64,000 bases of DNA from CAZCPB01 sp044223975 (GTDB lineage Bacteria > Planctomycetota > Phycisphaerae > Phycisphaerales > UBA1924): NCBI GenBank assembly GCA_044223975.1, contig JBGALI010000005.1, positions 154,443-218,442 of the forward strand, in the 5' to 3' direction. Below are positions 1 to 8,216 of this stretch, in pieces; the first letter of the stretch is position 1; each line of letters starts with the position of its first letter. The notes below the pieces were generated by a model. It saw only the letters and a program-made list of their open reading frames with translations, was not told where the DNA came from and ran no database searches. A program made the translations under genes and the position numbers.

Positions 1-325
1 TCAGCTCCCCGCCGCGGAACAGCTTGGCGAGGCTGGCGGCGATCGCGATGTTCTTCACCGCGTTCAATCCGAGCATGACGATGGCCCGGTTGATCGACGC
101 GATCTGCCCCGGCAGGCCGTAGAAAGACGAGTTCACGACCTTCAGGATGCGGCTGCACAGCGCCGGGTCGTTGGCGATGACCTTGTTGAGGTCCTGCGCC
201 GTGCTCTTGGGGTCCTCGACCAGCTCAACGATCTTGAGCGTGATCTCGGGCAGAGTCGCGATGTGAGAGATCTCACGGATCGCGGAAGCGACAATCTGTT
301 CGCGCTGTTCGGTGGCCGAGCTCAT
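1..325 (-). CDS. HDOD domain protein, N-terminal part (cut by window edge)
   Basis: The first 108 codons of a gene that runs off the left edge. The peptide begins MSSATEQREQIVAS and continues with HDOD hallmarks: a helix with ATLPEITLKIVELVEDP, then KVIANDPALCSRILKVVNSS, then a stretch rich in INRAIVMLGLNAVKNIA. HDOD domains are non-catalytic relatives of HD phosphohydrolases and usually act in signalling, often with GGDEF, EAL or response-regulator modules; any partner domain would be outside the window. The ATG at 325 is preceded by GAGGAG about eight bases upstream. Identity of the domain is firm, cellular role unknown. Confidence 0.85.
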   Translation of the reverse strand, partial: MSSATEQREQIVASAIREISHIATLPEITLKIVELVEDPKSTAQDLNKVIANDPALCSRILKVVNSSFYGLPGQIASINRAIVMLGLNAVKNIAIAASLAKLFRGGEL

Positions 326-409
326 GCCGCGGGCTCCTCTATGGGGGTCAATCCGCAGCATCATCGGCGTACTCGGACGCGCACTTTGGGACGAAACGCG
401 AGGAACAGG

Positions 410-572
410 AATTCACCACAGAGACACAGAAGCACAGAGAAGAAACGACGACAGCCAGATCAAGGCAATGAGCCCGAACGGCGGGTTCACGGAAACCCCA
501 CGTCCCACCGCTTCTCCGGCCATCCCCGCGGCTATTCCTCTTCTCTGGGCCTCTGTGTCTCTGTGGTGAATC
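410..572. repeat. Inverted repeat of the 'CACCACAGAGACACAGAG' type
   Basis: The left arm (410-444) begins GATTCACCACAGAGACACAG. The right arm (535-572) is its reverse complement, identical over about 21 bases and then imperfect. The arms enclose roughly 90 bases without a plausible gene. The 326-577 gap between the HDOD gene and neuC otherwise shows nothing recognisable. Purine-rich elements of this sort are, from memory, widespread in environmental bacterial genomes, but their function is unknown. Confidence 0.7.
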
Positions 573-577
573 TTGTT

Positions 578-1792
578 CTAGTACGCGCAGATTTTGCGGA
601 GGAATCCCGGAACCCGCGGGCTGGTCCGAGAAAGCAGCTCGGCGATCCGCTCGCCCGCGCGCCCGTCCCCGTAGGGGTGGGGGAGTGAGCCCAGGTCGAG
701 CGCCCGCGCCGCCGCGATCGCCCGCGCGATCTCGTCAGCCCGCTCCACATCGACGTGCACCGCATGGCCCGGCCGCTCCCGCCCGCGCTGCCGCGGCCCC
801 ACATCGACCACGGGCACCTTCAGCGCCGCCGCCTCGATCAGGCCCGCCGAAGAGTTCCCCACCAGAACCCCGCCCGTGCGCGCCAATCGTTTCAACAACC
901 CGACGAACTCGGCACGCCCCAGGTGCTCGGCGGTCTTGATTCTCTTCTCGCGCCCCGCGGCCAGCGCCATCGCTCGCGCGATGCCGTGACGCCCCGGATC
1001 AAGGTTCGGGAACAGCCACAGCACGCTCGCACCGCCCGCGGCTTTGAGCGAAGCGGAGACAAGCTCGGTCGCCGCCGCTTCCTCGTGCTCATCGCTCCGG
1101 CCGACCGGGTGCGTCAGCAGAACGACCGCGGGAGCGCCCAGCTCCGCGAACCGCGCCTCCGAAAGCTCCGGAACACCGGCCAGCCCGTCGATCGCCGGCG
1201 ACCCCACGGTGTGCACGCGCGAGGGCTCCTCGCCCATACGCACCAGCCGCTCGCGCGATTTCTCGGTTGCCGCCAAGTGCAGGTGCGCCAGCTTGCTGAT
1301 GGCGTGCCGCATCGACTCGTCGGCGATCCCCTCGGCGCGGTCCCCGCCGTGGATGTGCGCCAGCGCCCACCCCCCGACCGACGCCGCCGCGCCGGCCGCG
1401 AACGCCTCGATGCGATCCCCCAGCACGACGATCCAATCCGGCTCGGCCCGCCGGAACACCCGCGCAAAGCGCCCGACACCCCGGGCAAGACTCTCCGCAT
1501 CTTCGAACCGCCCGACACGCCCCGCGACCTGCATGGGCACCGAATCAAAGATCGGAAACTCCGCCTGCACGTCCCGCAGCGTGAGCGCCGGCGAAACCAG
1601 GTGCGACCCCGCGGCAACTACTACCAACTCCGCATCCGCCCGCGCGCTCACCGCGTGCATGACCGGGCGCAAAAGTCCAAACTCCGCCCGCGTCCCCGTG
1701 ACGACCAGGATGCGCCGGCGCGTAGAGTCCCTGGGCTCAACCTCAGGCCCCGGCCGCACCGCAGGATCACCATCCCAGCCGTCACCGATCAA
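578..1792 (-). CDS. neuC: UDP-N-acetylglucosamine 2-epimerase, hydrolysing (NeuC/LegG family)
   Basis: Hydrolysing 2-epimerase that would release ManNAc (or a derivative) from a nucleotide-activated GlcNAc as the first step of nonulosonic acid synthesis in the cytoplasm. The 404-residue protein has a GT-B-like fold signature: RILVVTGTRAEFGLL near residue 27, DWIVVLGDRIEAFAAG in the middle, then AHIHGGDRAEG and ESMRHAISKLAHLHLAAT, all typical of NeuC; VGNSSAGLIEA lies near the C-terminus. The start is a TTG at 1792 preceded by GGGAG; a GTG at 1759 is an alternative. It is the last gene of the operon, 59 bases after neuB with a perfect hairpin between. NeuC (UDP-GlcNAc) and LegG (GDP- or UDP-linked modified sugar) cannot be told apart by eye. 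Confidence 0.9.
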   Translation of the reverse strand: MIGDGWDGDPAVRPGPEVEPRDSTRRRILVVTGTRAEFGLLRPVMHAVSARADAELVVVAAGSHLVSPALTLRDVQAEFPIFDSVPMQVAGRVGRFEDAESLARGVGRFARVFRRAEPDWIVVLGDRIEAFAAGAAASVGGWALAHIHGGDRAEGIADESMRHAISKLAHLHLAATEKSRERLVRMGEEPSRVHTVGSPAIDGLAGVPELSEARFAELGAPAVVLLTHPVGRSDEHEEAAATELVSASLKAAGGASVLWLFPNLDPGRHGIARAMALAAGREKRIKTAEHLGRAEFVGLLKRLARTGGVLVGNSSAGLIEAAALKVPVVDVGPRQRGRERPGHAVHVDVERADEIARAIAAARALDLGSLPHPYGDGRAGERIAELLSRTSPRVPGFLRKICAY

Positions 1793-1805
1793 CGATGATC
1801 TCCCA

Positions 1806-1837
1806 TGATCCCCCTCCGGAAGCCCGGAGGGGGATCA
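1806..1837. repeat. Perfect intercistronic hairpin between neuB and neuC
   Basis: A 14-bp perfect stem (TGATCCCCCTCCGG and its complement) with the four-base loop AAGC. No T-run follows on either strand, so it does not look like a standard intrinsic terminator. It could stabilise or attenuate the neuC end of the operon mRNA. The CCCCCTCCG core resembles other C/G-rich palindromes in the window (near 10880, 24845 and 41470). Confidence 0.7.
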
Positions 1838-1851
1838 GCGGATGCTGCAAC

Positions 1852-2883
1852 CTACTCAAAGTCCGCCGCGCGAACCGGCGTGTCCGCCTCGACCGCGCGC
1901 CTCGTCGTCCGACCCACGACCTCTCCGATGAGCCACGGCTCGATCCCCGTGCCCGGCCGCTTCACCGTAAGGTCGCCGCGCGTGATGGCGTGGCCCGCGG
2001 GCAGGGCGCGAACAGTCACCAGCGACTGGCGCGACACCTCGCGCACGTTCTGTTCAACCGGCAGCACGCGTTTCTCCGCGGGGCCCATCGCACGGTGCGC
2101 CAGGCGCGCAAGACGGACATAGTCAGCGAACTGCTTTGGATCGAGCGAAGCACCGTGGTCCGGCCCCGCCGCGCCTCGGTCGTAGGTCAGGTGCTTCTCA
2201 AGCACGCAGGCGCCCGCGGCAACCGCCAGCGCCCCTGTCTCGATCAGCGGCGTGTGGTCGCTGTACCCGATCGGCACCGGACACAGCCCGCGCAGCGCCG
2301 CGATCCCCCCCAGCGCCGCGTGCTCCGGTGCCGCGGGATAGCTGCTCACGCACTGGAGCACGGCCATCCGCGCCCGCGCCGCGCCGAGCCACGTCATCGC
2401 ACGCGAAACCTCCGCCGCCGTTGCCGCGCCGGTGCTGAGAATCATCGGACGCCCCGTCCCCAGGAGCGCATCCAGCAGCGGCCGGTTGATGACGTCGGGG
2501 CTCGCGGTCTTGTACGCGTCCCAGCCCAGCGTGTCGGTGGGAGCGACAAGCTCAACGCTGAAAATGGTGACGATCGCGTGCACGCCCCTGCCGCGGGCGC
2601 GGTCCACGACGCGGGCCATCGCGTCGAGCGGAAGCTCGAGTCTCCGCAGCATCGCGACCGGGTCCTGCTCGCCGGCGCTCTTCTGGTACGCCGCCAGCAC
2701 CGAGGCGCGGCTCATCAGCAGCTCGGCCCGGAAACACTGGAGCTTGATCGCATCAGCCCCGGCCTCCGCCGCGCCATCCACCAGCGCCAGCGCCCGATCG
2801 ACCGAGCCGTCGTGGTTCACGCCCAGCTCGGCGATGATGTAGGGGTCACACCCCGGGGCGATGGTGCGGTCGCGGATGTTCAT
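1852..2883 (-). CDS. neuB: N-acetylneuraminate synthase family protein (NeuB/LegI)
   Basis: Condenses ManNAc or a related 6-carbon sugar with phosphoenolpyruvate to give a nine-carbon nonulosonic acid. The 343-residue protein has the NeuB TIM barrel: IIAELGVNHDGS at residues 17-28, DAIKLQCFRAE at about 44, YKTASPDVINRPLL, ILSTGAAT, GYSDHT and LEKHLTYDR. A C-terminal SAF (antifreeze-like) domain follows (SRQSLVTVRALPAGHAITRG). The ATG at 2883 overlaps the neuA stop by four bases (ATGA), so translation is probably coupled. Whether the product is Neu5Ac, legionaminic or pseudaminic acid is not visible, but the absence of PEN-pathway dehydratase and aminotransferase genes favours a simple NeuC-NeuB-NeuA route, unless those genes lie elsewhere. 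Confidence 0.93.
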   Translation of the reverse strand: MNIRDRTIAPGCDPYIIAELGVNHDGSVDRALALVDGAAEAGADAIKLQCFRAELLMSRASVLAAYQKSAGEQDPVAMLRRLELPLDAMARVVDRARGRGVHAIVTIFSVELVAPTDTLGWDAYKTASPDVINRPLLDALLGTGRPMILSTGAATAAEVSRAMTWLGAARARMAVLQCVSSYPAAPEHAALGGIAALRGLCPVPIGYSDHTPLIETGALAVAAGACVLEKHLTYDRGAAGPDHGASLDPKQFADYVRLARLAHRAMGPAEKRVLPVEQNVREVSRQSLVTVRALPAGHAITRGDLTVKRPGTGIEPWLIGEVVGRTTRRAVEADTPVRAADFE

Positions 2884-3719
2884 GACGCACCACGCCCCGC
2901 GCCCACGGCCGCGGTTCGGAGCGGGCGGTGCTCCTTGCTCTCCTGTCGTGCCGCGCCGCCATGCTCGCGCAGGATCGCGTCCGCCACCAGGAGGTCAATC
3001 TTCGAGTCGATGTCCACCACCGCGCCCTCCGCCGTGATCACCGCGCGCCGATCGCGCCCCAGGAACGCGTGCGGCCCGGGCGCCACACCCGGGATCTCGC
3101 GGAAGAGCGCCCGACGCGTCACCGCGCACACCCCGCCGTCGGGCACGAACGCGGCGGGCAGGTCCTGCCGTCGGAACACGTTGTGGTACAGCGTGTCGCC
3201 CTCCCACGGCCGCACCGCCCCCGGCGACGCCGAACCCGCGCTGTCCACGCGAACCGTCCACCACGGATGATGTTTTCCGACCGGGCAGTAGCTCTGGACC
3301 GAGTCGCACCCGCTGCTCCCAAGCAGTGCGACCGCTTCGTCGATCAGCCCGTCCGGCCGCACGGGCACGTTGGCGTACAGAAGCACGATGCGCCCGCAGG
3401 CCACGCCCACGCACTCGAGCGCCTCAACCGCGTGGCGCACGGCATCGTCAACGGTGGTGGTATCAGCCGCCAGCGCCGCCGGCCGGTCGATCACGCGCAC
3501 GCCCATCGTGCGCGCCAGCGCCTTCAGCTCATCGTCATCGGTCGATAGCGCGACCGTTCCGACACTCGCCGCCGCTCGCGCCGCATCGAGCGTCCACAGC
3601 GCGCACGGCCGTCCCCCGACCGCCGCGCGGTTCTTCCCCGGCACACCCTTGCTGCCCGCGCGAGCCAGCACGACCGCGACAGCCTTGTCCTCCGTATTCA
3701 CGGGTGCGGGCACGCTCAC
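2880..3719 (-). CDS. neuA: CMP-N-acetylneuraminate cytidylyltransferase (NeuA/LegF family)
   Basis: Activates the nonulosonic acid with CTP to the CMP-sugar used by a glycosyltransferase. The N-terminal motif VVLARAGSKGVPGKN is the nucleotide-binding signature of CMP-NeuAc synthetases, followed by VALSTDDDELKALAR and, near the end, VDIDSKIDLLVADA (metal-binding Asp region). The chosen start is the GTG at 3719, whose first bases overlap the TGA of the upstream gene (GTGA); this gives 279 residues. An upstream extension exists but would overlap the Maf-fusion gene extensively. It lies between the Maf-fusion gene and neuB with four-base overlaps on both sides. Confidence 0.92.
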   Translation of the reverse strand: MSVPAPVNTEDKAVAVVLARAGSKGVPGKNRAAVGGRPCALWTLDAARAAASVGTVALSTDDDELKALARTMGVRVIDRPAALAADTTTVDDAVRHAVEALECVGVACGRIVLLYANVPVRPDGLIDEAVALLGSSGCDSVQSYCPVGKHHPWWTVRVDSAGSASPGAVRPWEGDTLYHNVFRRQDLPAAFVPDGGVCAVTRRALFREIPGVAPGPHAFLGRDRRAVITAEGAVVDIDSKIDLLVADAILREHGGAARQESKEHRPLRTAAVGAGRGAS

Positions 3720-6700
3720 GCGACGCTCTCCTTCTCGGCCTCCGCCAGTTCCTCGGAGCCGCGCGTGCACCGGATGGTCACCGTGCGGGCCCGGTCGCGG
3801 CGCCGCACGCACGCCGGCGGCGGCAACGGCGCGATCCGCTGTCCCGGCATCGGCACCGGCAGCGGGTCGATCACCGCCGCTCCCGCCTGCATCAGCCAGT
3901 GGTCGTAGAAGCCCTCAAGCTCAAGGTACACCGCGTCGCATCGCGTCAGACGCGGCACGACCCACTGGGCCGGCAGTCCGCCACGCTCAGACCTCAGCGA
4001 CAGCAGCAACTCAACGTTCGCGCGAACCCGGTCGTACGCGTCGCACCCCGTGATCGCCGCGTACGTCGCCGCCGAGTGCGCCAACAGGTCGACGCTGACC
4101 AGCGCGGGCCCGATCTCCGCCAGGGCGCGAACGTCGTCGGCCGGACCGGCCAGGTCGGTGCGGACGTGCACCGCCCCATACCCCGCGCGGCAGGCCGCGC
4201 CCAGCACCGCGCGCCACTCCGGGTGCAGCAGCGGATCGCCCCGACCCTCGAGGCTGAGCACCGTGGACGCATCGGCGAACCGTGTCACCGCGTCCAGCGC
4301 CTGCTCGAGCGGGATCATCGATCCGCGCCCCGTGTCGTGCGCCAGCCACAGCGCCCGCTGCCCGCCGCCGGGCCTCTGCGTGCACAGCTCCAGCCGCACG
4401 ATCTCGGCCCGTTCATGCTCGCAAGCGCCCGCGAGCTCCGCGCCAATGTTCTCAGCACGTACCGAGCCCGGATCGCCCGCGATCCGGTCCAGCAGCGGCG
4501 CCAGCGCCGCACGCTCGAACGGCGCATCGGGGATGCAACGGATCCCAACATCGCGAAGCGACGGCGCAATGCTCACGCACACCGGCTTGCCGATCGGGTC
4601 CGCCTGTGGCGCGATCGGGATGTACCCGAGCAACGCCCCGAGGGTCCCGAACGCGCCCGCCCGTCCCTGCGCCTCCCCCAGCTCGCGCAGCGCCTTCTCC
4701 TCTACCACGCACGTGCCCACGCCCGGGGGCGCCTGGCTGAACGTCAGCTGGTTCACCGCGGGGTTCTCGCGGTAGCGAGAGACGGTCGCGTCCACGAGAA
4801 CGGGATCGATCAGGCACCAGTCGGCCCCGACCACCGCCGCCGCGTCGATGCCGAATCGCTCCAGCAACGGCGCTACCAGCGAGGGGCAGCACGCCTCATC
4901 GAACACCGACATGTTCCCCGGCCCGCCGCGCCACGCGTGACGCGCCACCAGCCGCGCCCCCGCGATGCTCCGGGCACGCTCGCGCGCGGCCGTCATGTCC
5001 GCGCCGGCAAACTCGACGCGCACGCCCGGGGCGCCCTGCCGCCCCTGCGCGCCGGCCATCGCGCGAAGGGAGCTCTCGTCGTCGCCGATCACCAGCACGG
5101 CGTCGATCTCGCGGCACAGCCGCAGGCGAGAAAGCGTGAGTTCCAGCGCCGTCCGCCCGCCCGCCACGGGCGCGCCCAGGTCCCGCTCGGACCCCAGCCC
5201 CGAACGCACCGCGTCGGCGTGAACCACGGCCCACACGCGCGCCCGGGCCGGTGAAGCGGCCCGCGCCTCCGAGCCCGCGGGCGCCGCCGCTCGCGCCGCG
5301 CGTGCGGGCGCCACGCGCCCATCGAGCGATTGCCCCGCATCGTCGAGCATGGAGCCCAGCGCATCGGCCGCGTCGGCCAGCCATTCCACGTTGGTGATGT
5401 CCCGCTCGATCTGCCGCCGCTGACGCTCAAGCTCAGGGAGCGAGTCGTCAAGCTCCAAGGCCCGGTCGGTCCGCAGACGGTTGAGCGTCCCGGTCTGGTT
5501 CAGGAACTGCACCAGGTCGTACCCGACCCCGAGCGCTTCAACGCGATCACGCAGCCCGTAGACCTTCTGAATCAACGCGTTCACGCGCCCGTTGTCGCCC
5601 ACGGCGCCCTGCATCTGCCGCAGCAGGTCCGCCGTCTGCCGGCTCAGCGCCGCGACCTGCCACACCTCGCGCCGCACCTCGCCCGCCCGCTCGCGGATGC
5701 GCGAGCGCAGCGGGTCATCGCCCGCGCCGCCGGTCGCGGTCCCCTGCAGCCGCCGCTCCTGCGCGGCAGGCCCGGGCACGCCGGCGCGCGAACCCGACGG
5801 ACCACCACTCAACGGCTCGAGCGCTTCGCGCAGCGTCATCACCCGCGTGTGCCGCTTGGCCACCCCGCCCTCGGTCGCATCAATGACGGTCAGCCCCGCG
5901 CCCGAGTCGGACAGAAAGTCCCGCTCGAACTGCGCCAGGTACGTCGTCATCTGCTCGTCGGTGTACACCGGCCGACCCAGGACGTCCGTCCGCCTGTGCA
6001 GCATCGAGCGCGAACGCACGATCCGCTGCCACTCGAGCATCTCCAGCGTGTTGAAGTCGTTGAGCTCCCCCGACCACACCTGGTGGATCGCGGCGCCCGC
6101 GTAGTAGTACTGCCCGTCCGTGAACCCAAGGTCCTGCCCGATCAGGATCACCGGATCGCACCCCACGTGCCGCGCCAGGTAATACGCCAGGTGCGCCACC
6201 GTCGCGCCCGGGCGCAACGAGCCCTTGGGATGCGCGATCTTGGGCCCCAGCACCCCGTCGAGCACGCGCGACGAAGGACACCGGACCACGCCCGGGAACG
6301 CGCGCAGCACCTTGGGGTGCGCCTTGGGCTCGACCACCAGCTCAATACCTTCCACGTCCGAGGCGCTCAGCCCTTCGTAAAACCGAGCGCTCACCTCCGC
6401 ATAGTCCAGGCTGGTCACATAGTCCGGGCGTATGCCCCGCGCCAGCAGCGTCTTGAGCACCGTCTGCACCGCCACCACGACCACCCGCTCGCGCACCCCC
6501 GGCCGCGACAACTCATCGATGTTCCGGTGCAGGCTCGGCCCCGCGGCAACCACCACCGCCGGCTTCCCCTTGTGCAGATTCTCAAGCTCCGCCACGCCCA
6601 GCGCCCGCGCGTACGGCTCGAGATTCCCAAGTTCATTGCGGAACGTCGCGTCCACCTGCACCAGCGTCGTCAGGATCGTCGTCCGGACCGCCCGCATCAC

Positions 6701-7264
6701 CTCCGCGAACCGCGCGCTGAACCGGTCCGCGTCCCCCCCCAGCCTTGCGCGGCTCGGCGGGTGCGACAGAAACTTCACGCCCAGCGCCAGCAGCCCCTCA
6801 ACGCCCGACACCGCCCCGGCGATCGCCGCGGCATCATCGGGATCGGTGAGCACGCACACGTTGCTCTGCGTGATCCACGACGTGCAGTCCACACGCTCCA
6901 GCACCGCACGCAGCAGCGCCACGTCGGGCTCAAAGATGAAGATCACGCCCGTCCGCTTCAGTCTCGACGCCAGCGGGCCCAGGTGGTGCCCGAGGCCAAA
7001 CCCCAGCACCGCGACCCCCGCCGCCTGCTCCAGCGGCACCGAATCCGCGTGTCGGCGGCCTTCCTCGATCGGTCGATGAGCGCTCGCCAAGCGCCGCCCG
7101 TCGGCGATACCCGTGAGCCCGCCATCGTCAGCAACCGCAAGCACCAGGTCGTGACGCGGCGGAGCCGCCCGGATCGCGCTCGCGGCACGGGCCGACCCGG
7201 CGCCGAGCGCGCGCAGGTTCCGCTCCAGCACTGACGCCTCCGGCGTGGGGACCCGCATGGTCAT
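3716..7264 (-). CDS. Three-part fusion: Maf/DUF115 motility accessory factor, nucleotidyltransferase-like domain, cluster-less radical-SAM-like domain
   Basis: An 1182-residue protein heading the neu operon. Residues about 80-470 are a Maf (DUF115, MptE-like) domain with AVVVAAGPSLHRN (236-248), PDYVTSLDYAE (280-290) and ILIGQDLGFTDGQYYYAG (373-390). Maf proteins are thought to transfer nonulosonic acids to flagellin. A coiled-coil linker (about 515-640) and an Ala-rich stretch follow. Residues about 675-900 resemble a GT-A/cytidylyltransferase fold (GRTALELTLSRLRL, DAVLVIGDDES). Residues about 950-1180 resemble a radical-SAM TIM barrel (VLSLEGRGDPLLHPEW, VHVRTDL, LVSVDLLAHSAATYAAITG), but no CxxxCxxC cluster motif is present. 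The ATG at 7264 follows GGAGCG; a second ATG lies at 7258. The same order of the last two domains is recalled from spiro-SPASM proteins. The Maf assignment is firm; the other two domains are inference by motif. Confidence 0.85.
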   Translation of the reverse strand: MTMRVPTPEASVLERNLRALGAGSARAASAIRAAPPRHDLVLAVADDGGLTGIADGRRLASAHRPIEEGRRHADSVPLEQAAGVAVLGFGLGHHLGPLASRLKRTGVIFIFEPDVALLRAVLERVDCTSWITQSNVCVLTDPDDAAAIAGAVSGVEGLLALGVKFLSHPPSRARLGGDADRFSARFAEVMRAVRTTILTTLVQVDATFRNELGNLEPYARALGVAELENLHKGKPAVVVAAGPSLHRNIDELSRPGVRERVVVVAVQTVLKTLLARGIRPDYVTSLDYAEVSARFYEGLSASDVEGIELVVEPKAHPKVLRAFPGVVRCPSSRVLDGVLGPKIAHPKGSLRPGATVAHLAYYLARHVGCDPVILIGQDLGFTDGQYYYAGAAIHQVWSGELNDFNTLEMLEWQRIVRSRSMLHRRTDVLGRPVYTDEQMTTYLAQFERDFLSDSGAGLTVIDATEGGVAKRHTRVMTLREALEPLSGGPSGSRAGVPGPAAQERRLQGTATGGAGDDPLRSRIRERAGEVRREVWQVAALSRQTADLLRQMQGAVGDNGRVNALIQKVYGLRDRVEALGVGYDLVQFLNQTGTLNRLRTDRALELDDSLPELERQRRQIERDITNVEWLADAADALGSMLDDAGQSLDGRVAPARAARAAAPAGSEARAASPARARVWAVVHADAVRSGLGSERDLGAPVAGGRTALELTLSRLRLCREIDAVLVIGDDESSLRAMAGAQGRQGAPGVRVEFAGADMTAARERARSIAGARLVARHAWRGGPGNMSVFDEACCPSLVAPLLERFGIDAAAVVGADWCLIDPVLVDATVSRYRENPAVNQLTFSQAPPGVGTCVVEEKALRELGEAQGRAGAFGTLGALLGYIPIAPQADPIGKPVCVSIAPSLRDVGIRCIPDAPFERAALAPLLDRIAGDPGSVRAENIGAELAGACEHERAEIVRLELCTQRPGGGQRALWLAHDTGRGSMIPLEQALDAVTRFADASTVLSLEGRGDPLLHPEWRAVLGAACRAGYGAVHVRTDLAGPADDVRALAEIGPALVSVDLLAHSAATYAAITGCDAYDRVRANVELLLSLRSERGGLPAQWVVPRLTRCDAVYLELEGFYDHWLMQAGAAVIDPLPVPMPGQRIAPLPPPACVRRRDRARTVTIRCTRGSEELAEAEKESVA

Positions 7265-7400
7265 GGACGCTCCGCTCCATGGAGCATCCGAACGCGCGGT
7301 GTCCGCGCGCCGGGACGCTTCGGGTTCTGATCGGTCCGAAGCTCCGAATCTCTGGAAAGAAGGCCGCGGCCCCGAGCCGCCGCCGTGCGAACACTCTCGC

Positions 7401-8120
7401 ATGGACCGCACGGCAATCCCGCGCCCGGTCGGAACCGCCCTCGCCATCCTCGGTTCGCTCGCCGCGACTGCCGCGGCAGCCGCGCGCCAGGGCGGCCTGA
7501 GCATGATCGAGCCCCCCGCACCGCCGCCCCTGCCGCCGGCGCCGATCTGGGAGCACCTGCTCCTGGAGAACCCCTGGCCGCTCGCGATCATCCTCGCCGC
7601 CGGCGCCATCGTCGCCTTTGTCACCATGCGGCACCGTGCGACCACGCGCCGCACGGCCGCGGCAGTCGCGGGCCCGGCCCTCGCCGCCGCCGGCGTGCTG
7701 GTGCTGGCGTCCCTCGTCGAGACCGCCCGCGAGCAGATGCGGCACCAGACCTTCCAACTGATCAGCGCCGCGGCACGCGCCAGCGTCACCGACACGGGCG
7801 CGCTCCTGGCGGCCGACGCGACCCTGTTCCCTCCCGGCGGCGGTGCCGCGCTCGACCGCGACGACATCCTCGCGCGCGTGCAGCGAGACCTCGGCGGCGC
7901 CTGGTGCCTCCGCGAGTGGGCCGTGCTGGAGTGTGAAGCGTCGGTGTCGGGCGACACCGGCCGCACGCAAGTGAAAGTCCGCGCCACGCCCGAGGCCGCG
8001 GGCTTCCCCAATATCTCCTGGTGGCGCCTCGGCTGGCGGCGCGAGCCCTCGGGCCAGTGGCGGGTCATCTCGATCGAGCCGGTGTCCGTCACCCGCGAGG
8101 TCGAGAACCAGCTCCGCTAG
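7401..8120 (+). CDS. Hypothetical two-segment membrane protein
   Basis: A 239-residue protein with an N-terminal hydrophobic, signal-like segment (VGTALAILGSLAATAAAAA), a proline-rich stretch (EPPAPPPLPPAP), then two likely membrane helices (WPLAIILAAGAIVAFVT and AVAGPALAAAGVLVLASLV). The C-terminal 130 residues are soluble and end in FPNISWWRLGWRREPSGQWRVISIEP, which looks like a small SnoaL/NTF2-like or DUF4440-like fold, although that is a guess. It is divergent from the Maf fusion, with 136 bases between the two starts. The start at 7401 lacks a strong ribosome-binding site. The gene ends at a bidirectional terminator. Confidence 0.65.
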   Translation: MDRTAIPRPVGTALAILGSLAATAAAAARQGGLSMIEPPAPPPLPPAPIWEHLLLENPWPLAIILAAGAIVAFVTMRHRATTRRTAAAVAGPALAAAGVLVLASLVETAREQMRHQTFQLISAAARASVTDTGALLAADATLFPPGGGAALDRDDILARVQRDLGGAWCLREWAVLECEASVSGDTGRTQVKVRATPEAAGFPNISWWRLGWRREPSGQWRVISIEPVSVTREVENQLR

Positions 8121-8154
8121 CGTTCCGCCCGCGCCGTCAACACGGACAAAAATA

Positions 8155-8197
8155 AAGAGAGGGCGTGCAGGGTTCCGTCCCGGCGACGCCCTCTCTT
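8155..8197. terminator. Bidirectional intrinsic terminator
   Basis: A 12-bp perfect stem (AAGAGAGGGCGT at 8155-8166 with ACGCCCTCTCTT at 8186-8197) and a 19-base loop. It sits in the 96-base gap between two convergent genes. An A-rich run precedes it on the plus strand and a short T-run follows, so it can serve both directions. Confidence 0.8.
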
Positions 8198-8216
8198 GCT
8201 TTCGGAAGTGAAAGGC

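Noticed and set aside
3326..5254. A 642-codon open frame on the plus strand over neuA and the Maf fusion
   Set aside because: Arg/Pro/His-rich translation typical of the antisense frame of GC-rich genes; the minus strand has clear domains over the same region.
7265..8092. N-terminal extension of the Maf fusion by 276 codons
   Set aside because: The extension overlaps the plus-strand membrane protein gene, has no domain, and the ATG at 7264 has a ribosome-binding site just before the conserved part.
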